From assembly GCA_040902225.1 (NCBI GenBank), contig JBBDXT010000002.1:280036-344035 (forward strand): DNA of 64,000 bases. The letters run 5' to 3'. Position 1 is the first letter of the stretch, and each line of letters begins with the position of its first letter. The notes beneath the pieces were generated by a model. That model ran no database searches. It was given only the letters and a program-made list of their open reading frames with translations, and had not been told where the DNA came from. Below, piece after piece: positions 17,089-25,605 of this stretch. Origin of the DNA: Chloroflexota bacterium (GTDB lineage: Bacteria; Chloroflexota; Limnocylindria; QHBO01). The translations under genes and the position numbers were made by a program.

Positions 17089-18048
17089 ATGGCGACCACC
17101 CGGATCTACATCTGCAGCGACCTGCACGCCGCCGAGCGCGCGTGGCGCAAGCTGCTCAACGCCACCCGGACGAACCTGTACAAGGCCGACGTGGTGCTGC
17201 TCGCAGGCGACCTGACCGGCAAGGCGATCGTTCCCATCCGCGAGGTGAACGGGCACTACGAGGCGTCGCTACTCGGAGCGCGCAAGATCGCTCGCACCGC
17301 TGACGAGCTGGCAGCCCTCGAGCGGGAGATTGCCGATGTGGGCTACTACTCGGTGGTCACGACCGATGCGGAGGCGGAGCGGATCAGCCAGGACGAGGAG
17401 TACCGCATGACCCTCTTTCGCCGGCTGATGGAGGAGCGGCTGCTGGCGTGGCTTGAGCTCGCCAACGAGCGGCTGGAGGAGTCGCCAATCCCGGTCTATC
17501 TCATGCCCGGCAACGACGACGAGTTCGTCATCGATCCCCTCCTCGACCGCCCGGGCTGGCGCACAATCAACGCCAACGAGCGGGTCCTCGACCTGCCGGG
17601 CGACCTGCAGCTCGCCTCCCTCGGCTGGTCGTCGCCGACCCCATGGCACACCCCGCGCGAGATGGGCGAAGAGGAGTTCCTCGACAAGATCGCCGACCTG
17701 CTGGCGCCGGTGCGCGACCTGCGCCGCACGGTGCTGATGACTCACGTGCCCCCATACAACTCCGGCCTCGACAAGGCGCCGCTGCTTGACGCGAGCCTGC
17801 GCCCCACCGTCTCGGCCGGCGACGTCCTGCGCGGCCCGGTCGGCTCGCACGGGGTGCGCGCGGCGATCGAGCACTTCCGCCCGCTGCTGGGCGCCCACGG
17901 CCATATCCACGAATCGGGCGGTGAGGCGCGCATCATGGACACGCTGAGCGTCAACGCCGGCTCTGAGGCCAGCATGGGGATCCTGCGGGGCTACGTGGTC
18001 GACATCGGGCCGGCGGGGATCGAGCGATCGATGCGAGTCGAGGGATGA
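17089..18048 (+). CDS. Calcineurin-like metallophosphoesterase
   Basis: 319 aa. Metal-binding motifs in order: D-x-H in CSDLHA (about residue 10), GD in LLAGDLTG, GN-D in MPGNDDEF (usually GNHD/E, here Asp replaces His), H in MTHVPPYN, and G-H-I-H in GAHGHIHES. The family cleaves phosphate mono- or diesters. Starts 3 bp after hyuB and overlaps the next amidohydrolase by 4 bp (ATGA), so it belongs to the operon, although its step there is unclear. Confidence 0.8.
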   Translation: MATTRIYICSDLHAAERAWRKLLNATRTNLYKADVVLLAGDLTGKAIVPIREVNGHYEASLLGARKIARTADELAALEREIADVGYYSVVTTDAEAERISQDEEYRMTLFRRLMEERLLAWLELANERLEESPIPVYLMPGNDDEFVIDPLLDRPGWRTINANERVLDLPGDLQLASLGWSSPTPWHTPREMGEEEFLDKIADLLAPVRDLRRTVLMTHVPPYNSGLDKAPLLDASLRPTVSAGDVLRGPVGSHGVRAAIEHFRPLLGAHGHIHESGGEARIMDTLSVNAGSEASMGILRGYVVDIGPAGIERSMRVEG

Positions 18049-19700
18049 GCGGACTGGTCGTCCGCGGCGGGCGCGTCTTCGCCGGCGGACACCCCGGCTC
18101 GGCAGCGCTCGGCGGGCGCGCCACCGGCCCGATGGCAGATGGAGCCCCGACCGCCGTGGCCATCAGCGGCGACCGGATTATGGCCATCGGCACCGATCGC
18201 GACGCGGACGGATGGAGCGGCCCCGACACGGAGGTGATCGAAGCGGACGGCGGCCTCATCCTGCCCGGCTTTAACGATGCGCACACCCACCTGCGCTGGG
18301 CACCCACCACCCTGAGTCGCCTGGACCTGTTCGGGATTACCGACCTGAGCGACGTCCAAGTTGCGATCCGCGCCTTCGCGGCGGCGCATCCGGAGCGCGC
18401 GTGGGTCGCGGGACGCGGCTGGCTGTACGCCGCCTTCCCTGGCGGCATGCCGACGCGCGAGCAGCTTGACGCGGCGGTCCCAGATCGTCCGGCCTATTTC
18501 GAGTGCTTCGACGGCCATTCCGGGTGGGCGAACTCGCTCGCGCTGACGGCCGCCGGCATCGACGAACGAACGCCTGATCCGGTGAACGGGCAGATCGTGC
18601 GCGACACGGGCGGGCAGGCGACCGGGGCGCTCCTCGAGCGCGCCACAGAGGCGATCGAGGCGCTCATCCCGCCCCCGTCGGCCGACGAGTCGCTGGCGCT
18701 GCTGCGCGCCGGGCTGACCGCCATGGCCCATGCTGGCATCACCGCCGTCCAGGATGCGTGGGCCCGCGAGGAGGGTTTCGCGACGCTTGATCGATTACGT
18801 GACGCTGACGGCCGGCTGCCGATCAGGGTCCGGTCGGCGCTCGAGATGCTTCCCGGCCAGGGAGAGGCGGGACTCCGCGCCATCCTCGACCGCTATGAGT
18901 CGACGGTCGCCCCCTACCGCAATGACCCATGGTTGCGGGGCGGGATCCTGAAGTCGTTCATCGATGGCGTGGTGGAGGCCCACACGGCCTCGCTGCTGAC
19001 CCCGTATCCGGGCTCCACGACCCGCGGCGACCCCCGGTGGGCTGAGGAGGAGTTGCGATCCGCCGTGGCCGAGGCTCACGGACGCGGATGGCAGGTCGAG
19101 CTGCACGCCATCGGCACCGCCGCCGTGCGGCAGGCACTGGACGCCTTCCAGGCGGTAGGGCCGGGGCGCGCGGCCGAACGGCGGCATCGGGTCGAGCACA
19201 TTGAGACGATCGACCCTGCCGACCTGGGTCGCTTCGCGGAGCTCGGGGTGGTGGCCAGCATGCAGCCCTTCCACGGGTTTCCTGAGGCGGGCCAGATGGC
19301 CGTCTGGGAAGGCGCCCTCGACCCTGAGCTCGCAGCCTCCGGCTGGCGAATCGGGAGCCTCCTGCGCTCCGGCGCGCCGATCGCGTTCGGCAGCGACTGG
19401 CCGGTCGTTCCGTACGACCCCTTCCTCGAACTGCACGCGGCGGTGACGCGTACCACAACCGACGGGCAGCCGGCGGGTGGCTGGCTGCCGGGCGAAGCGA
19501 TCGGGGTGGCCGATGCGATGGCCGCGGCAACGTGGGGCAGCAGCTATGCCGAGCATGCCGAGACGGAGCGCGGGGCACTGCAGGTCGGCCGCCTCGCCGA
19601 CCTGATCGTGCTTGACCGGGACCTGCTCAGCGAGGGGCCATCGGCGATCCTCGGCACCCGGGTCACCGCGACGGTGGTCGGCGGACGGATCGTGCCGTGA
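18045..19700 (+). CDS. Amidohydrolase (YtcJ-like, amidohydrolase 3 family)
   Basis: 551 aa. N-terminal beta-sandwich, then TIM barrel with the metal motif GFNDAHTHLRW, histidines in QVELHAIGTAA and RRHRVEHIETI, and Asp in FGSDWPV. C-terminal GALQVGRLADLIVLDRD is typical. Hydrolyses an amide or related bond; substrate unknown. No signal peptide, so cytoplasmic. It is coupled to the phosphoesterase before and AlaX after, each by 4-bp overlap. Confidence 0.85.
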   Translation: MSGLVVRGGRVFAGGHPGSAALGGRATGPMADGAPTAVAISGDRIMAIGTDRDADGWSGPDTEVIEADGGLILPGFNDAHTHLRWAPTTLSRLDLFGITDLSDVQVAIRAFAAAHPERAWVAGRGWLYAAFPGGMPTREQLDAAVPDRPAYFECFDGHSGWANSLALTAAGIDERTPDPVNGQIVRDTGGQATGALLERATEAIEALIPPPSADESLALLRAGLTAMAHAGITAVQDAWAREEGFATLDRLRDADGRLPIRVRSALEMLPGQGEAGLRAILDRYESTVAPYRNDPWLRGGILKSFIDGVVEAHTASLLTPYPGSTTRGDPRWAEEELRSAVAEAHGRGWQVELHAIGTAAVRQALDAFQAVGPGRAAERRHRVEHIETIDPADLGRFAELGVVASMQPFHGFPEAGQMAVWEGALDPELAASGWRIGSLLRSGAPIAFGSDWPVVPYDPFLELHAAVTRTTTDGQPAGGWLPGEAIGVADAMAAATWGSSYAEHAETERGALQVGRLADLIVLDRDLLSEGPSAILGTRVTATVVGGRIVP

Positions 19701-20413
19701 CGGAGAACCTGGCCTACACCGATGCCTACGCGACATCCACGGAGGCACGCGTGCTGAGAGCCGATGACGGTGCGGTGCTCCTCGATCGCACCGTCTTCTA
19801 TCCCGGTGGCGGTGGCCAGCCGGCGGACACGGGCTGGCTGCGGACCGATGCCGACGCCGCGTGGCGCGTCACCGGCGCACGCAAGTCCGGCGACGAGGTC
19901 TGGCACCTGGTGGAGGGCGACCTGCCGCCTGTCGGAACACAGGTGAGCGCCGAGGTCGACTGGGAGCGACGCCACGCGCTGATGCGGACCCATTCGGCGC
20001 TCCACGTGCTGTGCGGCGTCATCTGGCGCGACTGGGGAGCGTCCGTGACCGGCGGCAACATGGAGCCGCTGGCCGGTCGCATGGACTTCGAGTTCGAGAC
20101 GATGGCCGGCGAGCTGGTCGCGGAGATCGAGCGCCGCGTGAACGTGGAGATCGAGGCCGACCGCGAGATTCGGGTCGCCCTCCTGCCGCGCGACGAGGCT
20201 TTTGCCATTCCCGACCTAATCCGCACCAAGATCAACCTGCTGCCGGAGGGGATCAGCGAGGTGCGAACGATTGAGATTGTCGGCCTTGACCTCCAGGCCG
20301 ATGGTGGGACCCACGTCTCCCACACCGGCGAGATCGGCCGGGTGCGGGTCACCGGCTACGAATCCAAAGGCCGCATCAACAAGCGGATCCGGATCGAGGT
20401 CCTGGAGGCGTAG
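19697..20413 (+). CDS. Alanyl-tRNA editing protein AlaX-type
   Basis: 238 aa. Stand-alone relative of the AlaRS editing domain, which hydrolyses mischarged Ser- or Gly-tRNA(Ala). Visible: FYPGGGGQPADTG in the N-terminal domain, H-x3-H in RTHSALHVL, and GGTHVSHTGEIG near the C-terminus. The position before GGTH that is Cys in canonical AlaX (CGGTH) is Asp here (ADGGTH), so one zinc ligand is changed. GTG start overlapping the amidohydrolase stop by 4 bp. Last gene before a family 1 array. Confidence 0.85.
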   Translation: MTENLAYTDAYATSTEARVLRADDGAVLLDRTVFYPGGGGQPADTGWLRTDADAAWRVTGARKSGDEVWHLVEGDLPPVGTQVSAEVDWERRHALMRTHSALHVLCGVIWRDWGASVTGGNMEPLAGRMDFEFETMAGELVAEIERRVNVEIEADREIRVALLPRDEAFAIPDLIRTKINLLPEGISEVRTIEIVGLDLQADGGTHVSHTGEIGRVRVTGYESKGRINKRIRIEVLEA

Positions 20414-20438
20414 CCTCGGACCCAAGGGTCGGGGTCCG

Positions 20439-20555
20439 ATAAGCGCCAGTTATCGTCCTGCACCGATGGCGCGGCATCCGTGCCGTGGAATGAGTCCCGC
20501 TTATCAGGCGGCACCGCCACGGGCGGATCCGTGCAGGAGCATAAGCCTGCCTTAT
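20439..20555. repeat. Family 1 palindrome array, copy 2
   Basis: All five elements are at the standard spacing. 15-mers: ATAAG-N5-GTTAT (20439-20453), ATGAG-N5-CTTAT (20490-20504), ATAAG-N5-CTTAT (20541-20555). 22-mers: CACCGAT-N8-ATCCGTG (20461-20482), CACCGCC-N8-ATCCGTG (20512-20533). Linkers are all 7 nt. Begins 26 bp after the AlaX stop. The rest of the 300-bp gap (20556-20713) shows nothing recognisable. Confidence 0.9.
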
Positions 20556-20713
20556 ACAAGGCCACGAGCGCGAGCGCTGCATCGGGGAGTCTGGAAGACC
20601 GATCGCAAGCGCTGCGACATGACGCTGGCATCCGTCTCTGCGATCCTTCTTGAGCCGACCGGCCGCGGCGAGGCCGAGCCGGCGCAATATCCGATTCGAA
20701 TGAGGTGACCATC

Positions 20714-21193
20714 ATGGACGACCAGAAGGCGATCGAGCGCTATCTGTACCTGCTCCGGACGGCACCGCCGGATGAAATCGAGCGTGCGCATGAGGAAGCG
20801 TTCTCACGGCTGACACCCGAGCAGCGTGCCCAGGTGCTCCAGGAGCTGTCCCAGGAGGTCCCAGCCTCGGAGGTCCCAAATGGCGACGACCCAGGTTCAT
20901 TGGCCCGCATGGCGACCCGCGCAGAGATGCGCGAGCCCGGAACCCTGGAGCGGACGTTCGGCAGGATGCAGGGACCTGGCTTCGGCGGGATGTTCCTGTC
21001 CGGCCTGGCCGGTGCGTTCGTGGGGACTGCGATCGCCGGCGCCGTCTTCGACGACTCGGATCCGGACGCCGGAGGTGATCCTGGCGGCGATAGTGATCCT
21101 GGCGACGCGGCGGAGGCCGATGTGGGCGGCAGCGACTTCGGGGGTGACTTCGGGGGCGGCGATTTTGGGGGCGGCGACTTCGGAGGCATCTGA
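20714..21193 (+). CDS. Conserved hypothetical protein with Gly-rich tail
   Basis: About 159 aa from ATG 20714, which has GAGGTGA 4 nt upstream; a GTG at 20705 is the alternative. Helical N-terminus (AIERYLYLLRTAPPDEIERAHEEAFSRLTPEQRAQVLQEL) resembles a widespread actinobacterial-type protein of unknown function. It is followed by one hydrophobic Gly/Ala segment (MFLSGLAGAFVGTAIAGAVF) and an acidic Gly-rich tail with repeated DFGGG units. No function can be assigned. Confidence 0.65.
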   Translation: MDDQKAIERYLYLLRTAPPDEIERAHEEAFSRLTPEQRAQVLQELSQEVPASEVPNGDDPGSLARMATRAEMREPGTLERTFGRMQGPGFGGMFLSGLAGAFVGTAIAGAVFDDSDPDAGGDPGGDSDPGDAAEADVGGSDFGGDFGGGDFGGGDFGGI

Positions 21194-21196
21194 CCG

Positions 21197-21715
21197 ATGA
21201 ACGTCTGGGAGGCGATCAACTCGGTGCGCGTCATCCGCGACTTCGCCGATCGCCCGCTCTCCGCCGAGCACGAGGCACGCATCCTGAACGCGGCCCGCCG
21301 CACCGGCAGCTCCAAGAACGAGCAGACGTGGGCGTTCATCGTGATCCGCGACCGCGATCACCTGCGGGAGCTGACCGGGGTGGGCCGATACGCCGATCAC
21401 CTGGCCGGCGCGGCGATGGCGGTCGCGCTCGTCACCCCCGATGAGAGCGCCGGGTGGCGAAACACGCGGATGTGGGACCTCGGACGGGCCGCGCAGAGCA
21501 TGGTCCTGGCCGCCTGGGAGCTCGGCATCGGCAGTGCGCCTGCCACGGTCTTCGAGCAGGAGCTGGCGTCACGCTTGCTCGGACTGCCGGCCGACCGACG
21601 CTGCAACTACCTCCTCTCGTTCGGCTACGCCGCCGACCCGTCGCAGCTCACCGCTCCGAGGAAGCGCGGGGGCCGCAAGCCGCTGGAAGCCCTAGTTCAC
21701 GAGGAACGATGGTAG
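21197..21715 (+). CDS. Nitroreductase family protein
   Basis: 172 aa. N-terminal WEAINSVRVIRDFADRPLS (FMN-binding R-x-x-R/I-x-x-F region) and the helix AAQSMVLAAWELGIGSAPATVF, with a typical C-terminal R-K-P-L-E-A-L. FMN-dependent NAD(P)H oxidoreductase of unknown substrate, slightly short for the family. Starts 3 bp after the Gly-rich protein gene, so probably co-transcribed. Confidence 0.8.
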   Translation: MNVWEAINSVRVIRDFADRPLSAEHEARILNAARRTGSSKNEQTWAFIVIRDRDHLRELTGVGRYADHLAGAAMAVALVTPDESAGWRNTRMWDLGRAAQSMVLAAWELGIGSAPATVFEQELASRLLGLPADRRCNYLLSFGYAADPSQLTAPRKRGGRKPLEALVHEERW

Positions 21716-21761
21716 GACTCGCTTGGCCGGCGACCCGGTCGCCAGGCAGCGGCCCGTGTCG

Positions 21762-23163
21762 CTACGAGGCTGGCTCGTCGGTGGGCGGGCACAACTCCGC
21801 GTCGGCGCAGAAGGCCGGGAGGCCGTTCACGATCGTGGCGATGACCGTCATGGCCCGGATCTCGTCCGGCGTCGCATTGCTGACGTCCCCGCTCAGGATC
21901 GTGACGTCGCCGAGCGTGCCCGGGGCGAGGTGACCGCGGCGCGCCTCGTCGCCCAGGGCGTAGGCTGCGTCGATGGTCACGGCTCGAAGGCCCTGCTGGG
22001 CGGTCAGCAGCTGGGCAGCCATCCACGCCGGCGGCTCGGGGTACACGCGGCCCAGCGGGTCCATGCCGCCCGCGATCTGGTCCACCGGCCGGCCGATGTC
22101 GTCGGTCATGATGAAGTCGGAAGATCCAAGGCGCGTCCGTGGCCCCGGCGACGTGGAGACCTGCGTCCGCGAATTCCCGCCAGCGGGTCAGCCAGGCCGT
22201 CTCGCCACCCAGGTCCGCCAACGCATCCGGCTCGCCCAGCCAGTCGGCAACGGCGGTGTCCAGGTGAATCACCACAGGGATCTGCATGGCGACCATCCGC
22301 TCGAGCTGGGCATCCGTCACCTGGATGGCGTGCTCGATCCGGTGGCGGAGCGGGTTCGGCCCGGTCGGGCCGAGCGTCGCCTCGAGGGCATCGAGGACCA
22401 TCTCCTGAGCCTCGGTGCGCATGGCATGGACCGCGACCTGCCACCCGGCCTCGTTCGCCGCGGCGATGGTGCGGTTCAGCTCATCCGCCTCCCACAGGAG
22501 GTCCAGCTTGGCACCGTGGTCGAGATGGATCTTCAAGCCCTGGACGCGGAGCCGGTCGGTAATCGGGCCCGGTTCGCGGTCGGCGTACCAGTCGCCGAAA
22601 TGGGCACCGCCGATCGACGGCTCGTTCAGGGCGAGGTAGGCGTCCACCCGCAGCGGGAGGGCCTCATCGGCGGCCAGGCCCTCCAGCTCGGTGAGCCGCT
22701 CCGGGTTGACCCACAGCTCGGCGATCGAGGTCCAGCCGCGCTCGAGGGCCGCCTGCATGGCTTCGGAAGCCGAATCCAGGCCGTAGTACCCGCGGTCCCC
22801 GATCCAGTGGGCGTGGGCGTCGATGAAGCCGGGGTACGCGACGTTCTGACCGATGTCGATGACCGGCACCTGGTCACCCGCGAGCGCCAGCACCTCGTCC
22901 CGGGAGCCGACCGCGGCCACCGTTCCGTTCTGGATGAGGAGGGAGTCGGCGACGGGCGGCTCGTCCATGGTCACGATCCTGCCGAGGATGACGAGTGAAC
23001 CGGCCTGGGATGCCGAGGCGGATGGGGTCGCGCTGGGGGCCGCCGCCGACGACGACGGGGAGCTCGTGGAACTCGGGGCGCAGCCGGCGACGACGATCGT
23101 GGCGAGCACGACCGCCACCACGGCAGTGAGCCGCGTGCGGAAAGCTGCTTCGAGGGCGGTCAA
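21762..23163 (-). pseudogene. Amidohydrolase lipoprotein, frameshifted (paralog of 27189-28529)
   Basis: Reads as one amidohydrolase 3-type lipoprotein only if a frameshift near 22118-22124 is repaired. From a TTG start at 23163 with GGAGGGG upstream: signal peptide LTAVVAVVLATIVVAGC (lipobox VAGC), a Ser-rich linker, barrel with GFIDAHAHWIGDRGYYGLDS and HRIEHAIQVTDAQL, up to ATDAPWIF. The rest (MTDDIGRPVDQIAGG...) continues in another frame to 21762. Against the intact paralog, two single bases are missing within about 6 bp (GTCCGG to GTCGG, AAGG to AAG). Either a decaying gene or an assembly error. Own promoter with TTGAAC at 23218-23223. Confidence 0.75.
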
Positions 23164-23217
23164 CTCAGCCCCTCCGGTGCGTGGCTTTGTGAAAAGAGCA
23201 TTCCGGGGAGCCGAACT

Positions 23218-23223
23218 GTTCAA
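23218..23223 (-). promoter_or_regulatory. Putative ECF-type -35 element (TTGAAC) before amidohydrolase 1
   Basis: GATTGAAC on the minus strand, shared with the upstream regions of sigma genes 1 and 2 and, as TTGAAC, of amidohydrolase 2. A GA(A/C)TC-like segment follows 14 to 16 nt downstream. Suggests these genes form one ECF regulon. Confidence 0.45.
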
Positions 23224-23245
23224 TCGGTCCCGGCCTGTATGCAGT

Positions 23246-23271
23246 GCGGGCGGCCCGAGCGGGCCGCCCGC
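23246..23271. terminator. GC hairpin after anti-sigma 1
   Basis: Perfect 11-bp stem GCGGGCGGCCC with 4-nt loop, 24 bp past the anti-sigma gene end. There is no U-tract on either side. Near-identical hairpins follow anti-sigma genes 2 and 3. Confidence 0.5.
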
Positions 23272-23294
23272 GCATCGGTGAGGGTCGCGATCGG

Positions 23295-24230
23295 TCAGGG
23301 TGCCTCGAAGGTGGCCGACTCGGCGAGGGTCCGCATCTCTTCGACGAGGTCGACCGGTGTCGCCGGGCCGTATGTCGCATCGAGGATCACGATCGCGCCG
23401 TTCACGTCCAGGATCCACAGCTCGTCGACCTGGCCCGCTCCCTGGGCGTTGCGCGCCTCTCCAGTTTCCCCCTCGACCCCATAGAAGGCGAACACGTCGT
23501 TGTCGCAATCGGCGAACTTTTCCTCCCGGCTCGCGTTCGGCAGGTCGAACGACATCGGCACGTGGAGCGTGATCGTCTTGCCGGCGAACCCGCCCACAGT
23601 GACGTCCACCGGCGCCGTCGCGTCGGTCGACGCCTGGGCCGCGAAGGCCGCGGCGATCTCGTCGGGCGTGGTGGCGGGCGTCTCCGGGATGGTCGTGGAC
23701 CACTGGCACGGATCTCCGTACACGTTGAACCCGGTCCCGGCTGGCCATGCCCACGCGAGCAGCGCAGCGCCAACGGTTTCCGGCGCGTCCAGGCCGTCGT
23801 CGTCCTTGCTCAAGGCATCGAATTCCGGCAATGGGACCCAGCCGGACGACGCGATGTTGACCGTGACCTGCACGGGGTCATCGGTCCCAGTGACCACGAA
23901 CGGGCCCTCGGGGATTCCAACCCAGGCCGACGGGGCTGGCTCGGAGGGCGCCTGAGATGGCGCGACCGATTCCGGCCCTTCGCCGCCCGGCGCCGTCGAG
24001 CCAGGCAGCAGGTTGGAGGCGATGACCGCGATCACCACCACGGCGGCGGCGGCCAAACCCATCTTGAGATATCGGTTCATGTCGGATGTCCTCCACGGAC
24101 CGATGAAGGCCCGCTGTCGTGTCTGTTCCATGCGATCGCGCACCTCGTCGTACGACGGGTCGGGCAACTCCATCGGCCCCTCCGCGAGGAAGGAATGGAT
24201 CAGCCGATCGAGGTCTCGATGTGCGCTCAT
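23295..24230 (-). CDS. Membrane anti-sigma factor-like protein 1
   Basis: 311 aa. N-terminal cytoplasmic helical part (LIHSFLAEGPMELPDPSYDEVRDRMEQTRQR), one transmembrane segment (MGLAAAAVVVIAVIASNLLPG, about residues 50-72), a Pro/Ser/Ala linker and a C-terminal extracytoplasmic domain ending in PVDLVEEMRTLAESATFEAP. Overlaps sigma gene 1 by 4 bp, the usual layout of sigma/anti-sigma pairs. It lacks the HxxxCxxC zinc motif of classic anti-sigma factors. The N-terminus and membrane segment are nearly identical to those of pair 2. Confidence 0.7.
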   Translation of the reverse strand: MSAHRDLDRLIHSFLAEGPMELPDPSYDEVRDRMEQTRQRAFIGPWRTSDMNRYLKMGLAAAAVVVIAVIASNLLPGSTAPGGEGPESVAPSQAPSEPAPSAWVGIPEGPFVVTGTDDPVQVTVNIASSGWVPLPEFDALSKDDDGLDAPETVGAALLAWAWPAGTGFNVYGDPCQWSTTIPETPATTPDEIAAAFAAQASTDATAPVDVTVGGFAGKTITLHVPMSFDLPNASREEKFADCDNDVFAFYGVEGETGEARNAQGAGQVDELWILDVNGAIVILDATYGPATPVDLVEEMRTLAESATFEAP

Positions 24231-24790
24231 GCCATTCGCCCCTGGGATGACGACGCCCGGGCATCAGCCTCGAGGCTGGCCTGGAGCGCGCGCTTGGCGT
24301 GGTACATGCGGGACTTGACGGTCCCAAGCGGTATGCCAATGCGGTCCGCCACCTCGGGCAGCGGTAGCCCGAGGAAGTGGTGAAAGACGAGGACCGCGCG
24401 CTGCTCGACGGTGAGCCTCCGGAAGGCCCGGTCGAGCTGGTCGCGATCGTCGACGGTCAGGTAGGGATCAGGCCCGCTCGCGGGCTCGACCGAGATGAGC
24501 CGGATGCCCTCCGTCCAGCGCCGGCGGCGCCTGGCCTCGGCGTAGCAGGCGTGGGTGAGGATCCGGTGCAGCCACGGCTCGAAGCGGTCGGGGTTCCGCA
24601 GGGCCCGAATCTCGGTCCATGCGGTTAGCAACGCGGTCTGGACGGCGTCGTCGGCAAGGTCGAAATCGCGCAGAATTCGGAACGCGATCGCCATGCAGCG
24701 GTCACCGGCCGTGCGGGCGAGTTCATCGAAGGCCTCTCGATCACCTCGCTGCGCCGGGCCCACCAGGTCCGCGTGCACCCATTCCTCCAA
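24227..24790 (-). CDS. ECF RNA polymerase sigma factor 1
   Basis: 187 aa from TTG 24790 (LEEWVHADLV), chosen because the paralog at 26520-27083 starts MEGWVQATLV at the same place and has the same length. Sigma region 2 (DREAFDELARTAGDRCMAIAFRILRDFDLADDAVQTALLTAW) and region 4 (LTVEQRAVLVFHHFLGLPLPEVADRIGIPLGTVKSRMYHAKRAL) are clear. Directs polymerase to alternative promoters when released by its membrane partner. TTGAAC at 24859-24864 upstream suggests autoregulation. Confidence 0.85.
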   Translation of the reverse strand: MEEWVHADLVGPAQRGDREAFDELARTAGDRCMAIAFRILRDFDLADDAVQTALLTAWTEIRALRNPDRFEPWLHRILTHACYAEARRRRRWTEGIRLISVEPASGPDPYLTVDDRDQLDRAFRRLTVEQRAVLVFHHFLGLPLPEVADRIGIPLGTVKSRMYHAKRALQASLEADARASSSQGRMA

Positions 24791-24858
24791 GGCCGATGAG
24801 TCTTGTCGCGCCCGATCTGGACGCGATCGGACTACAGAGTTCCCGACCCAGCCTGTCG

Positions 24859-24864
24859 GTTCAA
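24859..24864 (-). promoter_or_regulatory. Putative ECF -35 element (TTGAAC) before sigma 1
   Basis: Part of a 20-bp segment (24849-24868) matching 17 of 20 bases with that at 27137-27156 before sigma 2: CAGATTGAAC then AGGCTG on the minus strand. Lies about 60 bp before the start codon. Confidence 0.5.
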
Positions 24865-24953
24865 TCTGCAATGCGGCCAGGCCACCGGGCAAGATATCCT
24901 GCCTCGGCGCCGTCGTATCGGCGGCGCCATGAGCCTGCGCGGCTATTCCGAGC

Positions 24954-25547
24954 ATGAGGACACACGACGTGCCTCAACATCGTCAACATCGTCGGACGGC
25001 GGCCTGCGTGCTCGTCGGGCTTACCCTGACCCTGGCGCTAGTTGCATGCGGGGACATTGCCCCAGGCCCGTCGGCAGGGGATGACTCGGCTTCCGCCGCT
25101 TCACCCGGCGCGGACCCCAGCACAACGACCATCGACCTTGCCGCGATCGCCTGCGCCACGGACGATCCCGAGGACGTCGGCGAGCTGACGGGCGCCTGGT
25201 CGGGAAGTGAAGGCGGCGTGTACTACATCCGCCAGGTCGGCGATTGCGTGTGGTGGTTCGGGACCGAGATTGAGCATATTGAACCGGGGCTGACCGAGCA
25301 GCGAGGGTTTGCCAACGTCGCCAGCGGGCGCGTGGACGGCACCCGCCTCGAGGTCGAGTACGCTGACCTTCCGGTTGGCAACATCCTGGGGGGCGGCGGA
25401 CTCACATTCGCCTACGACGAAGAGAACGGCACGCTCACGCTGACTGAGCACCGCGGCGACTGGATTCCCTTTGGCGGCTCGGTGCTCACGCGCATCGAAC
25501 GGAATGCAAGTCCCGATGCGAGCCCGAGCGCGGCGTCAAGTCCATAG
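24954..25547 (+). CDS. Putative lipoprotein
   Basis: 197 aa. Signal peptide with lipobox LVAC (VGLTLTLALVACGD), a low-complexity Ser/Ala/Asp linker, then a small beta-rich domain with GELTGAWSGSEGGVYYIRQVGDCVWWFG and LTRIERN. The W-x-G...Y-x-I-R-Q pattern resembles small extracytoplasmic ligand-binding folds, but no family is recognised. It stands in reverse orientation between sigma modules 1 and 2, where modules 1 and 3 have an amidohydrolase lipoprotein. TATCCT at 24895-24900 could be its -10 box. Confidence 0.7.
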   Translation: MRTHDVPQHRQHRRTAACVLVGLTLTLALVACGDIAPGPSAGDDSASAASPGADPSTTTIDLAAIACATDDPEDVGELTGAWSGSEGGVYYIRQVGDCVWWFGTEIEHIEPGLTEQRGFANVASGRVDGTRLEVEYADLPVGNILGGGGLTFAYDEENGTLTLTEHRGDWIPFGGSVLTRIERNASPDASPSAASSP

Positions 25548-25553
25548 GTGATT

Positions 25554-25580
25554 GCGGGCGGCCCATCTTGGGCCGCCCGC
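25554..25580. terminator. Bidirectional GC hairpin
   Basis: Perfect 11-bp stem GCGGGCGGCCC with 5-nt loop, between the convergent lipoprotein gene (ends 25547) and anti-sigma 2 (ends 25606). Same stem as 23246-23271. No U-tract. Confidence 0.55.
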
Positions 25581-25605
25581 GCATCGGTTCCGGGGTCGCG
25601 ATCGG

